Shown here in pieces: positions 42,733 through 50,342 of a DNA stretch of 64,000 bases (the first letter of the stretch is position 1; the number at the start of each line of letters is the position of its first letter). A program made the position numbers and the translations under genes. Origin of the DNA: Bacillota bacterium (GTDB taxonomy: Bacteria; Bacillota; Clostridia; Peptostreptococcales; Anaerovoracaceae); the NCBI GenBank assembly GCA_017436705.1, contig JAFSCP010000040.1, positions 1 through 64,000 of the forward strand. Direction: 5' to 3'. Under the pieces are notes generated by a model, which saw nothing but the letters and a program-made list of their open reading frames with translations, was not told the DNA's origin and searched no databases.

Positions 42733-42768
42733 AACCCTGAGAACAAATATGATTGTTTTCAGGGTTTT
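42731..42768. terminator. Bidirectional terminator after AP2 gene, cassette 1
   Basis: AAAACCCTGAGAACAA against TTGTTTTCAGGGTTTT: a 16-bp stem with one G-U pair and a 6-base loop. It separates the AP2 gene (+) from the XRE gene of cassette 2 (-). Confidence 0.88.
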
Positions 42769-42775
42769 CGCAATA

Positions 42776-43012
42776 TTATTTGAAAAGCTCATCAATAGGA
42801 ACACCAAGAATCTGTGCCAGACCGAAAAGTTCAATATCGGTTACAGTTCTTGATTTATCTTCAATTCTGGAAACTGAACCACGACAGATATATACTCCGA
42901 GAGTTTCCAGTTTGTCGGAAAGTATCTGCTGACTCATTTTTTTCTCAACACGCAGTCTACGAACATTTTCTCCAATTAAGTTTTTTTCTTCTGTATCAAT
43001 AATTCTTGCCAT
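42776..43012 (-). CDS. XRE-family repressor of cassette 2
   Basis: The protein has 78 residues, almost all of it a single XRE HTH (about 12-70): IGENVRRLRVEKKMSQQ, then SDKLETLGVYICRGSVSRIED and ELFGLAQILGVPIDELF. It has no extra C-terminal domain, unlike the cassette 1 repressor. It is divergent from the second secreted-protein gene, and the 123 bp between them contain two copies of an interrupted palindrome built on TGTCCTGTCATAGGACA. It is the likely repressor of cassette 2. Confidence 0.83.
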   Translation of the reverse strand: MARIIDTEEKNLIGENVRRLRVEKKMSQQILSDKLETLGVYICRGSVSRIEDKSRTVTDIELFGLAQILGVPIDELFK

Positions 43013-43032
43013 TTTATTATCCTTTCCTTAAT

Positions 43033-43053
43033 TTTGTCTTGTCATAGGACATA
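43033..43053. promoter_or_regulatory. Operator 1 of cassette 2
   Basis: TTTGTCTT, centre GTCAT, AGGACATA: an imperfect interrupted palindrome that overlaps the presumed -35 box (TTGTCA) of the secreted-protein promoter. Confidence 0.65.
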
Positions 43054-43067
43054 AATTATGGTAAGGT
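43039..43067 (+). promoter_or_regulatory. Putative promoter of the cassette 2 secreted-protein gene
   Basis: TTGTCA (43039-43044), 17-base spacer, TAAGGT (43062-43067). The -10 box is weak, so the assignment is tentative; the geometry relative to the operators mirrors cassette 1. Confidence 0.45.
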
Positions 43068-43081
43068 ATTTTTACGAATAA

Positions 43082-43102
43082 TTTGTCCTGTCATAGGACA
43101 AA
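43082..43102. promoter_or_regulatory. Operator 2 of cassette 2
   Basis: TTTGTCCT, centre GTCAT, AGGACAAA: perfect 8-bp arms. It is 49 bp downstream of operator 1. Confidence 0.72.
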
Positions 43103-43135
43103 TATCGAATTTTTTAGAAAGGAAAGTGAAAAAAA

Positions 43136-45853
43136 ATGAAAAAAACTTTAATTACCATGATGTGCGTAATGATGGTGATTGCAATGATGCCTGCAATGGC
43201 ATTTGCGGAGATTTCCCCTTCTGGAGTGGTGCATGAAGTGGATACACTTACAGCTCTTATTGATGCTGTTAAAGAAGCATCTGATGGGGACACAATTAAA
43301 CTTATGGCAGATATCGAAGATACAGATGGACCAGGAAGGAACTATGAGTTTGAACCTGATGTTGCACTCATTTATGATTTGAATGACTGTAAACTCACAC
43401 TTACAGGAGACAACTTATTTTCAAGCGATGTTACTTTTATGAATGGCGCCATTGAGGTAAAGGGATATGCAAGTACTGCGGCAATCTGGATGTATGATGA
43501 TGCCAACTTGGTACTGGATAATGTAACTTTTACTGCTAATGGAGTAAAAGGTTATTCGATAATTTCTGGTTCTGCATCAGGAACTATTACAATTTCTGAT
43601 TCAGAAATAACAGTATCAGATAGCGGCAACACAATTACAGATAATTCTGAAGCGACTATAATTGCAGATGCCAAAGATGTAACAATTACAAATACAGATA
43701 TTTCAGCAACAGATGTCGCTCGTGGATTTGTAAATGTAACAATGGATATGGATAGCAATTCCACAGTTACAATGGAAGGTAACTCCAAAACTGCATTTAG
43801 AAACGTGAGTGGTTCTGTAGATGGAACAGTTACGTTAACCGGTTGTGACTATGGCATTGAGAATGATGGCGCTCAGAATTTAGTTTTTGGAAGTAATTCT
43901 ACAGTTGCAATCTCAGAAAGTAAAACAGCAGATGTTCTTATTGGAACAAATGCAGTCGCAAGCTATGAAGATGGTGCCAATATAAATATTGCAGATCAAA
44001 GTTCAGCAGCGTTAATTAAGAAATGTGTAGCCAAAATCGGTGACGCAGCTTATGCAACTCTGCAGGCAGCTATTGACGTAGCCACTGCTACTCCAGGAAC
44101 TTACGAAATCGTACTTGCCGCAGGAACAAACGATGAAGACATTGTTATTCATCAGACAGAAGGCGTAAATATTACTATCAAAGGTAACGGAACAGATACT
44201 ATTTTTACAGGCTATGTTGAAATTTACGGACATTGTCGCTATGAAGAAGATGAAACATTAATCTTTGATGGAGTAGTTTTCCAAACATCAGAAGCTAGTC
44301 ATGTTTTTATTGAGCAGACAGAACAGACAGGAAAACCTACTTCTGCTGAAAAATGTTACCCACATAATGTTACAGTACAGAACTGTTCATTTACTGCTAC
44401 TGATGCTGCAGAAAATACTGCAGTAGGCATGAAGTTCCGTTATGGATATAATATTAAGGTTAAAGATACAGAAAGCACAGGATTACATTCTCTTATGCAG
44501 AACTATGCTGGTGTGGGTCTTACTATTGAAGATGTTAATATTTCAGGCAAAAGCGGTATTGCACTTGGAACTTCTCAGAATGTAACTGTTAAGAATGCGA
44601 CCATGGATGTTGCAGGATATGGACTTCGTGTGGATGCACAGATTGCAACTACAGTTACTGTAGAAGATTGTGATATTGAAGCATTTATTCCTGTTGTTGT
44701 TCGCAAGGCAGAAAAGGAAGTAGATTTAGTGTTCAACGGAGATAACACCATGGATGCAACAAATACCGACGGAATCTGGTGTGCAATCGGTACTTCAGAA
44801 TATGAAGAAAACGGTAGCATGCCAACTGCTCCAACTGGCACAATTGATGTCACTTTAAATGATGCAGATTTAGCTGAAGAAGGTATTTATCCTCGAGAAG
44901 GTGAAAAGGCTCCAGAAGTCTTTGTAGCTTCTAAACTTACTACAGACATTGCTGATAAAGAATTCATCGTTGGTGAACCTACAGAATTCACATTTACAAC
45001 AACAGCTAATGACCACGAAGGTGAGATGGTAATCGGTACTTCAAACTTCAGCAATGCTGCTGCCATTGAAAAACTTGAATACTATGAAGTAAGCAATGGC
45101 CAGTGGTATGAACTTTCCGGTGACTTTGGTCCTGCAACAGGATTCCCAATGGCTGATGCAACAAGCAAGTTCCGTGTAACATTCAAGACAGCAGGTACTT
45201 ATACATTTACAGCTTCTATGAAACTTGCAGAAGGTGGTACAGTGCTATGCTCTACAGAAGTAGAATTTACAGTTAAAGAAAAGGAAGTTGCACCACCTCC
45301 AACCTACACTCCATCTGTAACAATCCAGAAGCCAGTTATCGAATCTGCTGAAAATGCAACTGTAACTCTCGGAGTTCTCGGTACTACTGCAACTATCGCA
45401 CCAGCTGAAGGCTACGAAATTGCAGACGTAACTGTAAATGGCGTGTCCAAGGGTGCTGTAACAAGCCTTTCCGGTCTGAAGACTGGTGATGTTATAGTTG
45501 TTGAAACTAAGCCAATAAAGACTGAAGCTGAACTTGTTCAGGAAGAACTCAACAGCATGGAAATGGTTGCCCGCTCCAAGAGAACAACTTCTCCAAGCGG
45601 CAAGAATTCCATCATGGTTTACTGGTATGATAAGGCTGGTGCTGAACTCGAATTCGACGGTGTAGAAATTTTCAGATCAACCAAGAAGTCCGAAGGCTTC
45701 AAGAAAGTTTTCACTTCCAAGACTGACAAGTACTACAACACAGCCATCGAAGAAGGCGTGAAGTACTACTACAGAGTTCGCGGATTCGTAACTGTTGACG
45801 GCGAAAAACTCTACACAGACTGGTCACTTAAGGCAATCAGAACTGCTAAATAA
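43136..45853 (+). CDS. Large secreted beta-helix-like protein, cassette 2
   Basis: The protein has 905 residues. The signal peptide (1-25) matches cassette 1. Residues about 30-600 contain parallel beta-type repeats (VTITNTDISATD, VTVQNCSFTATD, IEDVNISGKSG, VTVEDCDIEAF), again like a right-handed beta-helix, but unlike cassette 1 in sequence. An Ig-like domain (about 605-715; DKEFIVGEPTEFTFTTTAND, FRVTFKTAGTYTFTASMKL) replaces the His/Cys module of cassette 1. Residues about 720-905 are nearly identical to the cassette 1 C-terminus. The pattern of constant ends and a variable middle suggests surface variation. No wall-anchor motif. Function unknown. RBS AAAGGAAAG. Confidence 0.8.
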   Translation: MKKTLITMMCVMMVIAMMPAMAFAEISPSGVVHEVDTLTALIDAVKEASDGDTIKLMADIEDTDGPGRNYEFEPDVALIYDLNDCKLTLTGDNLFSSDVTFMNGAIEVKGYASTAAIWMYDDANLVLDNVTFTANGVKGYSIISGSASGTITISDSEITVSDSGNTITDNSEATIIADAKDVTITNTDISATDVARGFVNVTMDMDSNSTVTMEGNSKTAFRNVSGSVDGTVTLTGCDYGIENDGAQNLVFGSNSTVAISESKTADVLIGTNAVASYEDGANINIADQSSAALIKKCVAKIGDAAYATLQAAIDVATATPGTYEIVLAAGTNDEDIVIHQTEGVNITIKGNGTDTIFTGYVEIYGHCRYEEDETLIFDGVVFQTSEASHVFIEQTEQTGKPTSAEKCYPHNVTVQNCSFTATDAAENTAVGMKFRYGYNIKVKDTESTGLHSLMQNYAGVGLTIEDVNISGKSGIALGTSQNVTVKNATMDVAGYGLRVDAQIATTVTVEDCDIEAFIPVVVRKAEKEVDLVFNGDNTMDATNTDGIWCAIGTSEYEENGSMPTAPTGTIDVTLNDADLAEEGIYPREGEKAPEVFVASKLTTDIADKEFIVGEPTEFTFTTTANDHEGEMVIGTSNFSNAAAIEKLEYYEVSNGQWYELSGDFGPATGFPMADATSKFRVTFKTAGTYTFTASMKLAEGGTVLCSTEVEFTVKEKEVAPPPTYTPSVTIQKPVIESAENATVTLGVLGTTATIAPAEGYEIADVTVNGVSKGAVTSLSGLKTGDVIVVETKPIKTEAELVQEELNSMEMVARSKRTTSPSGKNSIMVYWYDKAGAELEFDGVEIFRSTKKSEGFKKVFTSKTDKYYNTAIEEGVKYYYRVRGFVTVDGEKLYTDWSLKAIRTAK

Positions 45854-45864
45854 ATAGTTGAAAC

Positions 45865-45930
45865 GATTGATTTATCAATCTTTTCTTTCTTCGGCCGCCG
45901 GTGGCGCACAACACCGGCGGTCAGCTTTTT
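45865..45930 (+). terminator. Twin hairpins between secreted-protein and AP2 genes, cassette 2
   Basis: GATTGA, loop TTTA, TCAATC with TTTTCTTTC, then GGCCGCCGGTG / CACCGGCGGTC (45893-45922) with AGCTTTTTAG. The base change in the second stem relative to cassette 1 keeps pairing (G-U). Confidence 0.7.
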
Positions 45931-45949
45931 AGCGGGAGGTGAGAGCTGA

Positions 45950-46516
45950 GTGGCCAAGAAATATTACAGCGTGGATATTTCCGGGCAGAAATTTCACCGG
46001 CTGACGGCTCTTTATCCGACCGACCAGCGGAAGCGGGGCATCGTGGTCTGGCACTGCCGGTGCGACTGCGGACGTGAAATTGACGTTTCATATAACGACC
46101 TTGTGTACACCAACATGCGCAGCTGCGGCTGCCGCAAGCAGGAGCACAACCAGGAGCTGCCAGGCTATCTGACCCATGTGGGCGGCACATCAATCGACAT
46201 TCTCCGCAGCAAAAAACTCCCTTCGGATAATACCTCCGGGAAAAAAGGTGTTTACAAAATACGCGGCAAGTACACCGCCAAGATAGTTTTTCAGAAGAAA
46301 CAGTATCATCTGGGAAGCTATGAGACATTTGAGGAAGCGGCATCTGTGCGAGCCGAGGCAGAAAGGATGCTCTTTGACGGTGCGGTAGAGTACTACGAGG
46401 CGTGGAAGGCAAAGGCAGACAAAGACGCTGAGTGGGCAGAAGCCAACCCGGTGCAGATAAAAGTTGAGAAAGAGGGTCTGGATAGGCTGAAAGTGAAGTT
46501 CATACCGGAAATTTAA
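45950..46516 (+). CDS. AP2-domain DNA-binding protein, cassette 2 (GTG start)
   Basis: The protein has 188 residues and starts at GTG with GGGAGGTGAG upstream. The Cys cluster C36, C38, C40, C59, C61 and the AP2 segment (GVYKIRGKYTAKIVFQKKQY, HLGSYETFEEAA) are the same as in the cassette 1 copy, about 85% identical by my count. The ends are most conserved. The strong conservation relative to the preceding secreted protein suggests the AP2 protein has the same role in both cassettes, for example binding a common DNA site. It has no nuclease motif that I can see. Confidence 0.85.
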   Translation: MAKKYYSVDISGQKFHRLTALYPTDQRKRGIVVWHCRCDCGREIDVSYNDLVYTNMRSCGCRKQEHNQELPGYLTHVGGTSIDILRSKKLPSDNTSGKKGVYKIRGKYTAKIVFQKKQYHLGSYETFEEAASVRAEAERMLFDGAVEYYEAWKAKADKDAEWAEANPVQIKVEKEGLDRLKVKFIPEI

Positions 46517-46551
46517 ACCCTGAGGGCAGATTGATTGTTTTCAGGGTTTTT
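46515..46551 (+). terminator. Terminator after AP2 gene, cassette 2
   Basis: AAACCCTGA paired with TCAGGGTTT, then TT; it overlaps the stop codon, like the terminator of cassette 1 from which it is related. Confidence 0.8.
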
Positions 46552-46557
46552 AAATTT

Positions 46558-46856
46558 CTGTCGAATCGTGCATAAGTTCCGCGCGAATCCTCATAAACGT
46601 TGGAAAAAATTTCAGTTTGCGGAAAATTTTCGGATCTGCGAAGGGAATCCCTTTGCAGTTTTCCGCAGAAGGACATGCGCCCCAAAAATATGAAACCCGC
46701 AAACCTTTGCAATTACAAGGCTTGCGGGTTATTTGCTGTTATGGTATGCGGAAAATATGCAGGATTCGACACGTGGCTGCGCGGTGCCTTTCCGCAAAGT
46801 GGGTTAAACAATGCGGGCTTGCAGGTTTCACGCGGGAAATATGCACGATTCGACAG
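46558..46856. repeat. About 299-bp element with inverted ends (MITE-like)
   Basis: The left end CTGTCGAATCGTGCATA (46558-46574) is the exact reverse complement of the right end (46840-46856); similarity extends inwards for about nine more bases (TTCCGCG against CGCGGGAA). A third related copy, TATGCAGGATTCGACA, lies inside at about 46756-46771. No target-site duplication and no ORF of its own were recognised. It fills most of the 374-bp gap between the second AP2 gene and the DMT transporter. Confidence 0.55.
46694..46730. terminator. Hairpin inside the inverted-end element
   Basis: AACCCGCAA and TTGCGGGTT, with an inner CCTT/AAGG pair, preceded by A-rich and followed by T-rich sequence; it could terminate the minus-strand or plus-strand transcript. 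Confidence 0.5.
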
Positions 46857-46890
46857 GATTCGACAACGCCTGGCCGCGCACCGACTTGCA

Positions 46891-47820
46891 CTAAGACAGC
46901 TCAGCGTCTTTTTTTTCCTTCAATATCCCAACCACGTTGACGCCTGTCACGCCTCCAAGGATCAGAGCTGCGGCAAGGAACTGCAGAGGCAGGATTTTTT
47001 CGTCCAGAACGATGGCACTGGCAACCAGGGTAATAACTGTTGAGAGACCTGCAAATGCTGATCTGCGGGTCGCTCCTATAATTGAAATCGAGTAGTTCAT
47101 GCACAGAAAAGCAATGATATTGCAGCCGATGGACAGGTAGAGCAGGCAGATGAGGAAGCCCATGTCGCTGAACGGGAGAACTGCGAATTCGGCCAGAGTA
47201 CCGGCCATTGCGTTTTCCACGATGGCGCCCAGGGTAAAGACTACAGTACCGGAAGCACACATTACATAGGTTCTTTCTGCACTGGTGAATCCGGTGATTT
47301 TCTGGGTAGTCAGTGAAAAACCTGCGTCACAGAGGACAGCCACAAACAGACATGTGTATCCGATGATACTTCCGGCTGTGCTTACGCCGCCCACACCTGC
47401 TGCAATAACGGCACCGGAAACTGTCATAACCATGAAAAATGCCTGGAGGCGGGAAGGTCTTTCCTTGAGGAAAATCATGCCGCAGATCATTGTCACGATA
47501 GGAATTGTTGCAATGATGATTCCGCTTTCGGAAGCTGTGGTGTGCTTGACACCGGCAGATTCGAATATATAATACAGAATTGGCTGGTAAAGGCTCAGTT
47601 TGAGAAGGGGGCGGATGTCCTTTCCTTTGAGATGAATATTTAATATGCCCAGTTTTGCGCAGAGAGTCATGGCAGTGATGGCAATCATGTGACGCCATGA
47701 AAGCATGGTCAGCAGGGAGACTTCTGTAACAGACAGTCTGATAAATATAAAACTAAGGCCGAAGAGAAACGATGTTAAAATGCACACGAGAATGGCCCGT
47801 GCAGTTCTTGGAATTTTCAT
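46891..47820 (-). CDS. DMT-superfamily (EamA) exporter
   Basis: The protein has 309 residues and ten predicted membrane helices in two EamA repeats (about 8-140 and 155-295), the usual layout. Conserved features are RLSVTEVSLLTMLSWRHMIA in the first repeat and AFLCMNYSISIIGATRRSAFAGL in the second. Such proteins export amino acids or other small metabolites. The RBS GAGGTGCA is close to the ATG. It is divergent from an aminotransferase gene, with promoters about 16 bp apart, so linked function is possible. Confidence 0.9.
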   Translation of the reverse strand: MKIPRTARAILVCILTSFLFGLSFIFIRLSVTEVSLLTMLSWRHMIAITAMTLCAKLGILNIHLKGKDIRPLLKLSLYQPILYYIFESAGVKHTTASESGIIIATIPIVTMICGMIFLKERPSRLQAFFMVMTVSGAVIAAGVGGVSTAGSIIGYTCLFVAVLCDAGFSLTTQKITGFTSAERTYVMCASGTVVFTLGAIVENAMAGTLAEFAVLPFSDMGFLICLLYLSIGCNIIAFLCMNYSISIIGATRRSAFAGLSTVITLVASAIVLDEKILPLQFLAAALILGGVTGVNVVGILKEKKDAELS

Positions 47821-47852
47821 TTTGCACCTCTTGGAATATTTGATACATGAGC

Positions 47853-47881
47853 ATTATATTCCTGCGGACAATCATTTTCAA
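47853..47881 (-). promoter_or_regulatory. Promoter of the DMT exporter gene
   Basis: Minus strand TTGAAA (47881-47876), 17-base spacer, TATAAT (47858-47853). Confidence 0.7.
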
Positions 47882-47897
47882 GTAGCATAAAAAATGT

Positions 47898-47926
47898 TTT
47901 ACTTGTAAGTAAGAAAATGGTATAAT
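47898..47926 (+). promoter_or_regulatory. Promoter of the aminotransferase gene
   Basis: TTTACT (47898-47903), 17-base spacer, TATAAT (47921-47926). The inverted repeat TTACTT-GT-AAGTAA (47899-47912) covers the -35 box and may be a regulator site. Confidence 0.7.
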
Positions 47927-47973
47927 TAAAGCCAGTGATTTTTAATAATACTATACGGAGAAGAGGTTTTGAT

Positions 47974-49131
47974 ATGGAACACAGATTTATAAACAAAAGA
48001 TTCTGGAAAGATTCAAGTACTGCTATGAGTTCTTCATATGCGCTTGCAAGACAGTTTGATGATGTTATCAATTTAAGTCTCGGGGATCCGGACCTTATCA
48101 CTGACAGCCGCATTACCAAGGCTGCAATGGAGGACGCTCTCAACGGACATACCAAATATACAGACTTCAGAGGAGACCCTGAACTGAGAGCTGCAATCCG
48201 CGAATACTACCGCGATGGCCTTGGACTTGAAATCAGAGATGAAGAAATCTGCGTTGCAGTTGCAGTTATGGCCATGAACCTGGCACTTCAGGCATGTATC
48301 AATGACGGTGACGAAGTAATCATTCCTGCACCTTACTACACACAGTATCCTCAGCAGGTTGAGCTGGCACGCGGAGTACCTGTGATTCTTGATACTTTTG
48401 AGGATGAAGATTTCCAGATAAATATGGAAAGACTGGAATCCCTTATTACTGAAAAGACCAAGGCGATTATCATAAACACTCCAAACAATCCTACAGGAAA
48501 TTGTTTCACTGAAGAAACCATGCGTGGTATTGCAGATATGGCGAAGAAACATGACCTGATTGTAATTTCCGATGAAATCTACACACTTTACTGTTTCGAA
48601 AGACCTTTCATGTCCATGCTTCATGTTGAAGGAATGAAAGAGCGTACAATCGTAATCAACAGTTATTCCAAGGACTACACAATGACAGGATGGAGAGTGG
48701 GCCAGATTATTGCACCGGACTTCATCATTGATGTAATCCGCCAGATCAGCGAAAAGCTTATCTTCACACTTCCGTCAGTTTCCCAGAGAGCGGCACTTCA
48801 TGCCCTGAAAAACCGCAAGGCAATTCAGCCTCCAATGAGAGAAGAATACAAGAGCAGAGTTTTCTATGCGGCAGAAAGAATCAACAAGATTCCTAACATG
48901 TCAGTGCTGAATCCTAAGGGAACTTTCTACCTGTTTTTCAATATAAAAAAGACCGGGCTGACTTCAGCCGAAGTTTCAGATAAGATTCTCAGAGAAGCTC
49001 ACGTTCTCACTCTGCCTGGCAGTGCTTTCGGCGCATGTGGTGAAGGCTACATCAGAATGTGCTGCACAGTGGGCATTGACAAGCTGGAAGAAGCATTCAA
49101 CAGAATTGAGAAAATGGACATTTTCAGGTAA
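47974..49131 (+). CDS. Class I/II aminotransferase
   Basis: The protein has 385 residues with ATG 47974 (GGAGAAGAGG upstream), 13 codons after a further in-frame ATG lacking a site. PLP-binding residues occur in the usual order: NTPNNPTGNCF (about 169-179), D of VISDEIYTLYCF, lysine in NSYSKDYTMTGWRVGQII (about 223-240), and an Arg near the end (EGYIRMCC). It belongs to the aspartate/aromatic aminotransferase fold type I; the exact amino acid is unclear. It is divergent from the DMT exporter. Confidence 0.9.
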   Translation: MEHRFINKRFWKDSSTAMSSSYALARQFDDVINLSLGDPDLITDSRITKAAMEDALNGHTKYTDFRGDPELRAAIREYYRDGLGLEIRDEEICVAVAVMAMNLALQACINDGDEVIIPAPYYTQYPQQVELARGVPVILDTFEDEDFQINMERLESLITEKTKAIIINTPNNPTGNCFTEETMRGIADMAKKHDLIVISDEIYTLYCFERPFMSMLHVEGMKERTIVINSYSKDYTMTGWRVGQIIAPDFIIDVIRQISEKLIFTLPSVSQRAALHALKNRKAIQPPMREEYKSRVFYAAERINKIPNMSVLNPKGTFYLFFNIKKTGLTSAEVSDKILREAHVLTLPGSAFGACGEGYIRMCCTVGIDKLEEAFNRIEKMDIFR

Positions 49132-49143
49132 TTTACGCAAATC

Positions 49144-49171
49144 AAAAGCGGGCTTCCCCAGGCCCGCTTTT
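49144..49171. terminator. Bidirectional terminator
   Basis: AAAAGCGGGC, 8-base loop, GCCCGCTTTT: perfect 10-bp stem between convergent genes. Confidence 0.9.
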
Positions 49172-49210
49172 AATGTTGATTTCATATAGTTTTCAGGAGT
49201 TAAGGACGGT

Positions 49211-50143
49211 TTAGTCATCCCATCTGTAATCTCTGTCGTAGTCGCGTACTGTACCAGTTTTTGCATTGATTTCGAATTCGTATTCGTAGTCGCCTGCGTA
49301 GAATTCAATTTCGTAAACTGTTACGCCGTCATCGTAGTCTTTGTAAGCCTTTGTGAAGGTTGCTGCGGAGGAACTTACTCCTGCGTAGTTGAGAGCGATG
49401 CTCTTAGCCTTGGAAAGGGTTACTGTACCGGAAGAAGTTGTGCTTCCTGCAGTTGTTTTAACTGTAATGTTTTCGTAGTCGCCGTAAACCTTAGTGTCTA
49501 AAGCTTCTCTGTAAGGACGTACTCTGAATTTGTAGGAAGTTCCGCTGTCAAGATTCTTTGCAGTGTAGGAAAGCTTGCTTGTTGTAATCAGGCGGTCCCA
49601 CTTGCCTGTAGTCTTGTCATAGATGTAAACCTGATACTTGTCGGCTCTCTTTACTGAACTCCAGGAAAGAGTAACTGTATTTTTGGTCTTGGACGATGCT
49701 CTCAGATTGTTTACATCGTTAGGTTCTGTCACTGTCTTGAATTCAGAGGAGTAGTTTCCGTATAAAACGCTTCCGTCAGCTCTTACTGCAAAAGGTCTTA
49801 CCTTGAACTTGTAGATATTTGCAGAAAGGAGATCGTCCACTTCTGCGTAGTTTTCATTTTCTCTTTCTTCAAGAACCCACTTTTTAAGGCTTGTGGAGTA
49901 ACGCCATACTTCGTAGCCGCTTGCTCCTTCCACCGGGTTCCATTTAAGAGTTACTTCGTCGTTATCTTTAGCCGCTGCAGTTACGCCGGTTGGCTTTGCA
50001 AGTGTAACTGCGTTGGAGATGATGTAGTCATCATCGTAAATATCGTCTGCATGTGCTGTAGCAGGAAGTGCTGTGAAAATCAGTGCTGCTGCCAGTGATA
50101 AAGCTGCGATTCTTTTTCTTGTTTCAGATAATCTTCTAGTCAT
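49211..50143 (-). CDS. Secreted protein with two FN3 modules and a PepSY domain
   Basis: The protein has 310 residues. The signal peptide (1-33) has a basic start and ends PATAHAD. Two fibronectin type III-like modules (about 50-140 and 145-232) contain VTLKWNPVEGASGYEVWRY and VTLSWSSVKRADKYQVYIY patterns. The C-terminal PepSY-like domain (about 243-310; LSKAKSIALNYAGVSSSAAT, VYEIEFYAGDYEYEFEINA, TGTVRDYDRDY) resembles PepSY (PF03413), a proposed peptidase inhibitor domain. Ends DYDRDYRWDD, highly acidic. RBS GGGGG before the ATG. A likely extracellular protein of unknown function; its promoter region is AT-rich. Confidence 0.85.
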   Translation of the reverse strand: MTRRLSETRKRIAALSLAAALIFTALPATAHADDIYDDDYIISNAVTLAKPTGVTAAAKDNDEVTLKWNPVEGASGYEVWRYSTSLKKWVLEERENENYAEVDDLLSANIYKFKVRPFAVRADGSVLYGNYSSEFKTVTEPNDVNNLRASSKTKNTVTLSWSSVKRADKYQVYIYDKTTGKWDRLITTSKLSYTAKNLDSGTSYKFRVRPYREALDTKVYGDYENITVKTTAGSTTSSGTVTLSKAKSIALNYAGVSSSAATFTKAYKDYDDGVTVYEIEFYAGDYEYEFEINAKTGTVRDYDRDYRWDD

Positions 50144-50342
50144 TTTGTTTACCCCCTTAAATATCTTTCTTGCTATATTTTCCCTTTTGGAGAAGTTCTT
50201 TATTTGTTTTATGGGTTAAATTTAACATGTAAAGATTAAAAGAACATTAAAAACAAAAAATATTTTAAAAAAATAAAATTTCAGCTGCTCCTGCGGAAAT
50301 CGTTCCAAAACCCTTAGGTCAGCAAATATCAACGATTTACAT
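50144..50342. other. AT-rich intergenic region with an inverted fragment of the large palindromic element
   Basis: Most of this stretch is A/T-rich promoter region for the minus-strand gene (a candidate TTTACA lies near 50230 on that strand). Bases 50279-50313, read on the minus strand, match the 5' part of the 56.1-kb palindromic element (TTCCGCAGGAGCAG, GGGTTTTG), so a partial copy lies here. Confidence 0.5.

Noticed and set aside
42166..46516. AP2 proteins as active homing endonucleases
   Set aside because: The Cys cluster and AP2 fold are there, but I see no HNH or other nuclease catalytic motif in either copy, so I call them DNA-binding proteins only.
46600..47043. 147-codon frame covering the inverted-end element and the end of the DMT gene
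   Set aside because: It runs into the DMT gene on the opposite strand, lacks a ribosome binding site, and consists of repeat sequence.
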